Source: Gigaspora margarita
Lineage: Eukaryota; Glomeromycota; Glomeromycetes; Diversisporales; Gigasporaceae
Assembly (NCBI GenBank): GCA_009809945.1
Contig: WTPW01000422.1
Location: 1-64,000, forward strand
Direction of reading: 5' to 3'
DNA length: 64,000 bases
Position numbers and translations under genes: made by a program. The notes beneath the pieces were generated by a model. It saw only the letters and a list, made by a program, of their open reading frames with translations, had not been told where the DNA came from and ran no database searches. This document shows, piece after piece, positions 55,253 to 64,000 of the stretch (the first letter of the stretch is position 1; each line of letters starts with the position of its first letter).

Positions 55253-55444
55253 CATCGAATCAACGGCTATGTCGATCTTTTTTCCTAAAATAGGTTTCCG
55301 GCACGTTGTATGCGTTGTATCCCTTGTACCCGTTGTATCTCTTGTAAAAACAGCATCTGTTGTATAATATGTATCCGTGATATCAATGATATACGATGTA
55401 TTGGATGTATCGCTTGTACTGTAGTATATTATGTATATCATCGT

Positions 55445-55815
55445 TGTCATTCGATTCTCCAAAGTTATACTCCTGACATTACATTCCCCGGTGCCATATC
55501 TCTGACAGGATGTTTTATCACAATTTTCGGCATGACAAATGTTCGACATGACATGCTTTCGCCGATTCTTTTCAGACAAGACATTTTTTTGACAATCATA
55601 GAGTTGGCCTTATTTAGCGTTAGTGTTGATTAGAATTATATGTGAAGAAATAATTGTGGAGGAAAATGTCTTGTCGAATAAAAGGGTTGTTGAAAACATG
55701 TTATGTCAAAAATATGTCATGTTGAAATATGTACTTTATGTAAAATATCGTGTCGGGGATATGACGTCGAAGAAATGTAATGTCGGGAAATAACTTTCGG
55801 GAAATCATACCGTAA
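55445..55815. mobile_element. TIR element with TGTCG/CGACA subterminal repeats
   Basis: The left (GATTCTCCAAAGTTATACTC, CCTGACATTACATTCCCCGG) and right ends (reversed: GATTTCCCGAAAGTTATTTC, CCCGACATTACATTTC) are inverted copies. The interior has many ATGTCATGTCGAAA-like words in both orientations. The neighbouring 55300-55440 is TTGTATCC-type repeats, which create the Thr/Asp-rich minus frame. Confidence 0.6.
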
Positions 55816-56141
55816 TCGTATATCATGGATATGTTGTCTTAAGTAATTGCAATACATTATAAAGGCTTGCATCATGAGAAATATCATGTTTAGTAATTCA
55901 TAAACTATCTACTAATAAGTGGCATAGTGGTACGTCTCTTGTCTGTATTTTTTGTGCACGTGATATTAACGTTACTCTATCCAGCTGTATTTTCTCGATG
56001 TACTGAGATTGCCGTGGTTATTGTTGTTTATTATCACCGTGGTGGTTGTTTGCTGATAAGAAGTTATCCCCTAAAGTATTGACGACCGAAGCCTTGACTT
56101 ATCCACCAGCCAAATATAATACGCCTCTCTCGATAAGGTTG

Positions 56142-56426
56142 GGCGAGACCAACTGGATTCGGTGTTTTACATTACCCCCCCCCCTCCCCTCCAGAGGAGG
56201 GGGGGGAGGAGGGGGGGGGGGAGAGGGTGGTTCACATAGTAAAATTTTTAAAAAAATTTTTTTTCGAAAAATTTTTTTTCCGAATTGTTCCGTGACTGTA
56301 AAAATTTTCCGAAATATCCCGAAGCCCTATATATATTTATCTAAATTTTTTTTACTATGAGGGAGAGGGGGAGACTCTGAGGGGGGGGGGGGGTAATGTA
56401 AAACACCGAATCCAGTTGGTCTCGCC
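56142..56426. mobile_element. TIR element with perfect ~38-bp ends and G/C homopolymer arms
   Basis: Both ends carry GGCGAGACCAACTGGATTCG followed by GTGTTTTACATTACCCC in inverted orientation without a visible mismatch. Runs of C and G next to the ends pair with each other. 285 bp. Perfect ends suggest recent activity, but no clear target duplication is seen. Confidence 0.75.
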
Positions 56427-56549
56427 TTGCCAGGGTTTTGTTGATTTGTTTAGTTTGGATTTAGGTCGTTCTGGAATACCCCGTATTGCTGGTGTCAGTA
56501 TCACCAACAGAAGATGTCTCATTTAAAATACATTTGGCTATTTATGATT

Positions 56550-57080
56550 GAAACCATGTAGATGATTATAATATTGCTAAACTAAATCAACTTATTTTAC
56601 CTATTGTCTGTAAGTAGTGGCAATGGTTTAAAAATGCACATTCTGAAATGACAAAATGGCCAACAGTCTCGAACCTGTTCTATTTTTATCAATCAGAGCT
56701 CATATAATGCTTATTTCCAGTTTCTGGTCAAACCAAGGATTGGTAAATGGTATACATGAGCCAAGAGGAATGCCGCCTTCACTAGCAAAAGTAATTTTAC
56801 TTCGAACAAATATATACAGACCTAATACTCTCTATCTCAAACAATAAACATTAGTATAGATTCGACCCATTAAATGCACCTTGGAGAAAAACGGGAATTT
56901 GCTCTCGTATGCAGTTTCATTTATGACTTGCTTGAGCAATTAAAATTCATTAGTCATAAGATTTAACATTAGCACAAGGTATAATATATCTTGGAAATAA
57001 GGAATTTGTAACAGGTTTTACATTTGTAGGCATACTAAGAGTATGTACTCTAACCGATCTTAACAACAAAGATTGCTTTC
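56550..57080 (+). pseudogene. Pif1-like (Helitron-type) helicase C-terminal relic
   Basis: A 63-residue piece (56656-56847) reads LEPVLFLSIRAHIMLISSFW, then SNQGLVNGI and PPSLAKVILL, matching the segment after helicase motif V in Pif1 family proteins (ARVMLT-NLW--GLVNG). Downstream, in another frame with stops, IKIH and DLTLAQGIIYLGNKEFVTGF, then TFVGILRVCTLTDL correspond to the terminal AITIHKSQGLTL and F-ALSRVR blocks. Upstream VDDYNIAKLNQLILPIV is compatible with the preceding linker. It is truncated at both ends. Helitron Rep/helicase or a stand-alone Pif1 copy are both possible. Confidence 0.6.
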
Positions 57081-57089
57081 TCTTTTAAA

Positions 57090-58907
57090 TTTAATTTTAA
57101 TAACGAAGTTAAAGACAATTATAAAATTTAATTACTAATTTTAATAATTAAGGCCTAATAATTAGACCACGAAAAGTCAATAAATGAAATCCAATATTTG
57201 TTTTAAAACTAGTACAAATAATTTATAAACAATAAATAAATATAAAAAATTAATTTTGTCAATACGCCCGAATAACGCCTGGGTTTGGGCCAATTGCTTT
57301 TTATAGTTGATAAAAAAAAAAAAAAGTAGTATGATTCGAATTATATAGTAACTCCGAAATTTTTTTTAAATCTTTTAAATTATCAATAAGATTAAAACGG
57401 AAAATCCCGAATATAAAATTGTTGAGATGATACTAAAATACTAAATTTGTAATTCGTATTATATTAGCAAATTTTTTTTCAAAGCCTTGTTATAATGACA
57501 AAGAAATTGATATTATAATCGGCAATTCTTTTAAACAGCGGTTAAAATTTCAGTATTTTTTTTTTTAAATATCTTGAGTAAATATTATATGTGCAAATAT
57601 TGATACTAAAATATTCGGAATTTATATATACAATATATGTGTTACTTTTTTTTAAAAGGCCTTGTATTATGTACTTTACATACATTACGCATATGTGGAG
57701 TGATATCAAATTCTGTACAACAATTTATCTAGAAAATCAAATTCCAAAATGGAACAACGCGATGCACGTTCCTTGTTTTTGGAAGCACAAAGCGTTTCCT
57801 TAACTGGTGCGTATTTACATGACTCTGGATCAGGCTAATAACATGGCACGTGGTTCAATCTTATTGTGTCCATTTATAGTTAGTGAGTTACAAATTTGGA
57901 ATTGGTTCAACATAATTGTCCATATTTGTTAGTGGGACAAACAAAATTTCAATGCTAACATTTCAAATAAGCGACCAACCAAAAGTTTTACAACACGCCT
58001 AATTACATAAGTAGTAATTACATAACTGATAAGTAGTAATTTCATACGTAAGTAGTAATAATTTTTTTTTGTCAAAAACAAAAAAAAAAAAAAACTAGTC
58101 ATTAATTTGACTAGTATAATTATAAAGATGAATATTTTTAAAAATAGAACATTGTTTCAAAACGTTGAGATCGTTTTTTAAATGTTTTACAGACATTTTC
58201 AAGGCAAAAATTTTAACAAATTCATGTCAAAAATTTAATACTAATTATTTGCATGGTATTAAAAAACAACAATCACTAAAATCATTAACATTTATTCTTA
58301 TGAAATGCATACCGAATAATAATCATATCATGATTGGTCCCCATCTTTATTAATTTTAGTAAAAGCATACATAACTTATTACGAAACCAGTTAATTAACT
58401 CATATATATTTCTTAAATAAGTAAATTTGACAAATATAATGAATACAATGCTACCATGCCAAGGAAATTTGAAAATATATCTTAATAATATTAAATTGTT
58501 CAAATAATTTATCATAAATAAAATCGTTAACGTTAATAATAATAATATTGGTTAATTCATTTGATGTATAGCACGTATTACTGTATATAGAAAGAATCTT
58601 TCCGTTACTTTACATTACAATATTAACCAAATATTTTATGAAACTAAAAAGCTTTTAATTTTAAATTTTTTTTTTTTACATACGAATATCACAATCTTAT
58701 TTGCTTATTATAAAATACAGCCATCATATGTGAATATTGTCTACTTTACATGGCAAATCTAAATACAGTAAATTAATTTTTATAATATAAAAAATTTTCT
58801 AACCCATTTTCTATAATTCACATTACCCAAGTTTTGTCAAGAAAAAAAAAAATAAAGATAAAAATAAAAGTAAAAGAAATAAAAAAAAATAAAATAAATC
58901 ATATGTT
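57090..58907. other. Intergenic, host-like, 3' of the HMG gene
   Basis: No gene, TIR pair or tandem repeat was recognised. Short frames at 57591, 58165 and 58285 have no protein character. Confidence 0.4.
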
Positions 58908-59960
58908 TTATGTAAAATATTCATTGAATCCATTTAAATGATTAAAATAATTTAGATTATTCAGATTATTCAGATTGTTCAAATTGTTCAAATTGCTCAA
59001 ATGATTCAAATTATTCAAATCGAGAATATCACATAATTGTTCATAAGTTGGTTCCAATGAACCAAAATCAAGATCAGTATCAAATCGGAAAGAATTATAA
59101 TTTAAAGTTGAAAATGAATAACTTTCAAAATCTTGAGGCAAAATTGTGTCTGTACTAACATTTTCATTTGAACTATAAGGGAACATTTCCGTTGATTGAA
59201 ATTCATAGTCAAGACAAGTGAAATGATTTCTTTCAAATTGTTCATTCACCTGAAATAGATCACTCAGTTCTATAGCGGAGTTTAAATATTGTGATTCAGT
59301 TGTAAACTTAGATTCTTGTAACATATTTACTGATTCACAAGTTTCTTGAGGAATATTTTCATTCAAAGAAGGAAGCGGTTCACTGAAAGCTACAATAGAT
59401 GATAATAGTGACCATGGCCTTAATGAATCCTCTTCAGATCCTCCTGGCATAATGTTAAGTGATTGGTTCGCTCTTTGTTTTGATTTTGGTATAAATTTAT
59501 AATTTGGAAAAATATCACGATGAACCCGGTTGCAAAGTTCAGCTAATATAGTATAACGATTTTTTGTTTCGTCCGAAGCATTTGCCCATTTTTCTCCAAC
59601 AATTTTTGAAATTTGTTCAAGTTTTACATTAGGATTTTCTTTAATAATTTCACTTTGAATATCCTTTCTGTATAAGATAAATGCATTTTGAGGTCTTGTA
59701 ATTCTATTTCGTTTTCCTCGAGTTTTTTTACAAGGAGCTAAAAGTTGTTCGATTGTATGTTTAAAATTAAAATCATTTTTGTTGGAAAAAAAGCCCGGAA
59801 GATTATTTTCAATTGAAATTTTAAGTTTTTCTTTAAATTCCAAAGTTTCAAAATAATGAATATTTTTTTTTCTTCGTAATTTTATTGATTTTACAGTTGT
59901 AGATTTAGTTTTCGGCATTTTTGTTTTTTTTTTCTGAGATTGTTCGTCTATCTTTTGCAT
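58908..59960 (-). CDS. HMG-box protein, MATA_HMG-like transcription factor, 350 aa
   Basis: A single intact frame with no intron needed. Residues ~9-32 are very basic (QKKKTKMPKTKSTTVKS, KLRRKK) and probably form a nuclear signal. Residues ~86-158 form an HMG box of the MATA_HMG type: RITRPQNAFILYRKDIQ, then VKLEQISKIVGEKWANAS, then KNRYTILAELCNRVHRDIF and NYKFIPK. These carry the RPxNAFILYR and GExW signatures of sequence-specific HMG factors. The rest is Ser/Asn/Glu-rich, as in activation regions. Residues ~318-345 are an Asn-Leu repeat (NNLNNLNNLN) encoded by a short AAT-rich tandem. The start is the first ATG after stops, and a second ATG at codon 15 is also possible. Glomeromycotina have expanded families of such genes, and a mating role cannot be inferred. 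No neighbour gene is near enough to add context. Confidence 0.9.
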   Translation of the reverse strand: MQKIDEQSQKKKTKMPKTKSTTVKSIKLRRKKNIHYFETLEFKEKLKISIENNLPGFFSNKNDFNFKHTIEQLLAPCKKTRGKRNRITRPQNAFILYRKDIQSEIIKENPNVKLEQISKIVGEKWANASDETKNRYTILAELCNRVHRDIFPNYKFIPKSKQRANQSLNIMPGGSEEDSLRPWSLLSSIVAFSEPLPSLNENIPQETCESVNMLQESKFTTESQYLNSAIELSDLFQVNEQFERNHFTCLDYEFQSTEMFPYSSNENVSTDTILPQDFESYSFSTLNYNSFRFDTDLDFGSLEPTYEQLCDILDLNNLNHLSNLNNLNNLNNLNNLNYFNHLNGFNEYFT

Positions 59961-62900
59961 CTTTTTATAAGTTTTTGGTTGATAATGTTTTTATAATCCT
60001 TTTTTTGTCTTTGTTTTGAAAGTAATTTTCATTTTTTTTTGTTCGATTTACTATGATAATCATAAAGAAAGGTCGATTATTTTGAAGATCATAAACAACT
60101 AAGAACCAATACCTATGTAACAGTTTCAAGAATGGTTAAGTTTCGACCCTAATTTAACTTAGGTTTAAGTGTAACCCAACTAAAGCATAAGTTATAAAAT
60201 CGACAAATTTTGTTACACTGCTCTTTGTATATGCATACTTCTTAAAAAAAATTTATGTTTCAAAAATGAAACTAAACCTTGTAAAGAGAATGCCACATTT
60301 TGATATCAGATGATATTGTTATTACGTTAAAATTTTACATTTTTTAAAAAAATTATTTTTATCTTGATTTTCATTCCCTAACAGCTAAATGATGATCGAA
60401 ACGGTAAAATTGTGTCTTTATTATCCCTTAGCATTAGTATCAAATTAGCAATAAACTAAAATATTTAAACACGATTCTCTTTTTAGATTACCATTTTGAA
60501 TTTGGTGCACGTGATTTGGTAATTCTATTTATTTAACTTATTATCACATATATATTTATTTGACTTATTATCACGTCTATGCTTCCTACTTAATTTAAGA
60601 AAGGGAATCGCATAGCATGCATTTTAGAACCAATTATAACATTATCAATGTGAAAAAAATTTCACTTGGACTACTAGCACGATAAAAGGAACAGAATTAA
60701 ATTAATTATAACGATCTGTCATCCATTTCAAATATGGTTGACTAATATGAAATCATGTTCTTTCTTTTTGTTAAAAAGAAAAATAAATTATTGAGTCCAG
60801 AACCAGCTAGAAAAATTAAGCCTTTTTTTTTTATAAATATGTATCTAAATGTTTCTGATTTGTGTACCAGCTGATTGAATGAATAGTCGGTCACGCAATA
60901 ACTCTTAATTTTAATTTATCTTCGTTTTTAATTTTTTTTTCAAATCTGAAACTTCGAGACTACTATAAAATAATTATAAGGATTGCTTTTATAAATATGT
61001 CTTATAGAATTGATAAATTTTCATATGTTAATTGATATAGCACTAATGTAATTTTACATATGCTGTATTATGGAATACTTGAGTACATAATATCATGACA
61101 CAAACTTTGAACCCTGCTTTAGTCATTACATAACAGTATAAATAAATTAATTTCGGAATATTTGTGAACACGAAACAAACATATTTCTGCACAATGTTCT
61201 ATTTTTATTTATTCATTAAAATTAAATCTTTGTAAAAAATTAAAGATTTTAATAAACGTTTTGAATGTATCTTAAAAAGTAAAACGTGTTATAAATTTGT
61301 CGGACAAAGAATGCAATTAAATGATAATTATCATGATTTACAGTACTTATTGTCACAAATATTGTCAATTTATGTGTTTACAAATCTGAACACTTCTCCG
61401 TTAATAGTGTAGCGTGGATTCTTTTTCTTTTCCATGTGGTCGCAAGCAAATATTTTTTTTTGCATACAAGATTACTGAATATACAACTTTAAAATGAACA
61501 CTGCATAAAATGTACTTCGTATATACATCGTGTATACACCGTATATACATCGTTAAATATAAGAAGTAATTACGGAATTAGCATTCCAACTAGAATCATA
61601 AAAATATGAAAAAAAACAAATGTGGATATGAAGGTAAAAATGGAAATTTTAAAACCAGTAAACAAATTAAAAATATTTCTTAAATAAAATGCCAAAATAA
61701 GCAATTTAAACATTTTTATTATAGATCACTATTATAGTATTAATTATTCTTATTCATATAATTTATCAACTTTAACTCCGATTATAGGCATGCATAATTT
61801 TTTTTTCAAAACTGCAATTAAAGTAATCAATAGAAAAGTATGCGTAATGACTTCGAATACCCAATTTAATCAACTTAATCAAACTTATTCAACTTATTCA
61901 ACTTATTCAATTTATTCAATTTATTCGGTCTACGTATTGGTTATAGCCAATCCATCTAAGGATATTTATCACATTTATTTCTACGATGCAGTTATGTACA
62001 CACAGCATTTATACAACTATCGATTAGATACTAAACAAAGGCTAAAAAACAAAGAGATAAGATCTCCGACAATGATTTTTGATTGGCCTGATTTACGTGT
62101 ACAGATTATCATTCCTAATTTAGTAATTTGGCTCTCGTAATCTATTGTTGCCATTTTTGTCTTTATGTACTACCAATAAATTGATGATGTCAAAATACGT
62201 TAGATAACTCGTGATTTTATTACTGTACTTTAATTCATTGAGCAATCCTATACATTTTCATTCTTGATTTTTAATATTATATCTACATTAATTCATTACA
62301 ATATATACAATAATATTTAAAGCTTCAAAGTATAAACCAATTTATGTTGTAATGGCGCGTAGATTATACTTTAATCATGATAGGTTCTTGTTAATCATGT
62401 ACAATTTTGTGAATACTTTCTTGCTTGACCAGATATCAGATGATAAGTAAAGATAAAGCTATGTCAGCAGAAAAATAAATGTTACTGTTTTTGGAAAAAT
62501 ACCTTGTCCGTTCTCCTTAACTGCGTTCTAATGCTTACAAATCGAAATTACAAAGTGGCACACCATAATTCACATAAAAATACAAGAACCGTTACGCATA
62601 ATATTTATACTTCATACTAATTCGAAACAAAATGCATTCATGTTAGGTAATTAATTATTATATGTAAATACAAATTTATTTTCTTTCATACGCTTTTAAA
62701 GAAACATGTCGCCCCATTAATTTTTACATACAAACATTTTAAGTCGGTATAATACAAATTTAGTTAACATAATAAATACAATCTTTCTAACTTTATTCAA
62801 TGTAAAAGTCTAGACTTTATATATAAGTTTATTTTAAAAATATTTTTTAAAATACGTATTAGACATAAATTATATAATAATTTATTATACATCATGATCT

Positions 62901-63942
62901 AGTAAGTTTTCAAAATTTTATTGTCAACAATCAGGATTTTTAAATAAATATCAGAAAAAGAATATAAATGCTAAAATAAAAATTTTTATCAACAGTTTAT
63001 CAAGAATTCTTTGTATATAACAAAGTGAATAATAAAAATACGAATATCTTTTTTCATTTTGAGTTATTTTAATAAAAAGTAATAAATTCATATTGGTTAA
63101 ATTACACTTGACGAATGATGAAACTTTCATCGAACAAATTCTGATTAACAAATCTAATGATGAGTGACAATGACTATACGAATGATAAGTATAAGACTTT
63201 TATTCTTTTTCTTTCATAATGTAAAAATTATACATGCAAAGTTGGTTTTTGTTTGCGCTATTCTGCTTATTTTTTTATCACACACTTATCTGACGTTACT
63301 CAATGAAGGATTTAACCTCTCAAGGATATTTGAAAAGTCTAGCGAAAGGAATTACCGGCTTCTAGTTTGTGTAATGTAATACTCTAAAACTATTTAATGT
63401 ATGGATATTTAATTTTTGAATAGACACTTTATTTATAAAATTATTAAAAATTTTTTATATAGAATGATAAAACTTTATAATGAAAAAAAAAAACCAATTC
63501 TGAGAACAGTATATCGAGAGACCTGTGATGGATATCTGAGTTTAGTCAAACCGTTACAAGTACTGAGTTAAAAAATCCGAATTCAGCAACGATAATGATA
63601 TCAATAAAAATATACCGGTATGATAATTTGATTTAACGGGATTACTGTTTATGGTTCTTCTTGGGTGGAAAGGAGATATATTATCAAACAAAGTGATAAA
63701 GTATAAGTTTTTATTTTAATAAAATCGTTCGTTTGTTAATCAGCAGATAATTTCACTTTAAGCATTCAATCAATATCAATAACTGATAACGTAAATTCGC
63801 ATCAGTAAAGATATCAAATAATAATACGGGAAATTCCATCCATTCATTACTTTTAGGACAACTCTATTTATTCATAAAGGCTTTAACGATATTATTTCTA
63901 ATTTCAGTTTTCCACATAGCGTGATTATCTGACCGAGTCAAA
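59961..63942. other. Intergenic region upstream of the HMG gene
   Basis: ~4 kb without a recognised gene. The first few hundred bases would hold the HMG promoter (minus orientation). They are AT-rich with a pyrimidine-rich stretch on the coding side, but no defined element can be assigned. The frame at 61790-62140 is low complexity (repeated TATTCAACT units giving Tyr-Ser-Thr repeats). Other frames are short and featureless. Confidence 0.45.
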
Positions 63943-64000
63943 ATGACTGATCAGCCAATTGGTGTGGATTATCAACAATACTATAGCTCCCCGATCATCT
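63943..64000 (+). CDS. Possible 5' end of a host gene, cut by the window edge
   Basis: ATG at 63943 opens a frame reading MTDQPIGVDYQQYYSSPII to the edge, with more balanced base use than its surroundings. A TTTCAG at 63902-63907 and a non-repetitive, GC-richer leader sit just upstream. Only 19 codons are visible, so function cannot be judged. Confidence 0.35.
   Translation, partial: MTDQPIGVDYQQYYSSPII

Noticed and set aside
55178-55633. Thr/Asp-rich minus frame and Cys/Ile-rich plus frame
   Set aside because: They follow TTGTATCC-type repeats and run into a MITE.
61790-62140. 116-residue plus frame as a gene
   Set aside because: The centre is a TATTCAACT repeat giving Tyr-Ser-Thr runs; the rest has no recognisable domain. 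Kept only as a remark on the intergenic region.

Overview
The window looks like nuclear DNA of an arbuscular mycorrhizal fungus close to Rhizophagus (Glomeromycotina). The reasons are the very AT-rich, homopolymer-rich background, a MATA_HMG-type HMG-box gene, decayed FAR1/MULE transposases, a Tad/I-like LINE with endonuclease, reverse transcriptase and RNase H, and very many short inverted-repeat elements. The species call is an inference. Host genes are scarce: one convincing intact gene (HMG box, 58908-59960, minus) and a possible gene start at the right edge (63943 onward). Almost everything from 1 to 57 kb is mobile DNA or its debris.

Layout. 1-1.44 kb: 5' part of a LINE, minus strand, with a 417-bp duplicated block joined at a single N. 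2.5-5.5 kb and 16.5-17.8 kb: two halves of one old gag-protease LTR-type fossil. They are separated by an ~11-kb Mutator-like element (5538-16530) with a 9-bp target duplication and diverged terminal inverted repeats. That element carries a broken FAR1/DDE/SWIM/zinc-knuckle transposase (8057-10738, minus). Ahead of the transposase, in its own orientation, lies a ~4.5-kb tandem array of exon-like units (10739-15290). Other elements have landed inside the MULE: a fold-back element, hAT-type MITEs with 8-bp duplications, an (AATCCC)n inverted-repeat element, a tRNA-derived SINE with a 19-bp duplication, and Tc1/mariner-like MITEs. 18-31 kb: more hAT-like elements, a truncated sibling of the SINE, an inverted pair of an unclassified T-rich repeat, and a FAR1-like fragment. 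31-36 kb: mostly AT-rich, with an unrecognised decayed gene near 33-34.5 kb. 36-41.8 kb: nested MITEs, including a hAT element inside another hAT element, each with a clear 8-bp duplication. 43.3-52.5 kb: a nearly perfect 421-bp palindrome, then a ~1-kb palindrome split by a 6.2-kb LINE with a 12-bp duplication, then dispersed palindromic modules. 52.6-57.1 kb: TIR elements and a Pif1-like helicase relic. 57-64 kb: quieter host-like DNA with the HMG-box gene.

No operon-like or pathway organisation is present. The biology is transposon nesting, and the relative order of insertions can be read from the target duplications. The most unusual structure is the MULE's exon-repeat array. It has a short ATG exon (15273-15290), about eleven related exon-like units with GTATGT-like donors at ~195-bp then ~172-bp spacing, and finally the FAR1 exon. 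Fold-back modules shared between 6.5-7.2 kb and 51.9-52.2 kb form a second candidate undescribed family.
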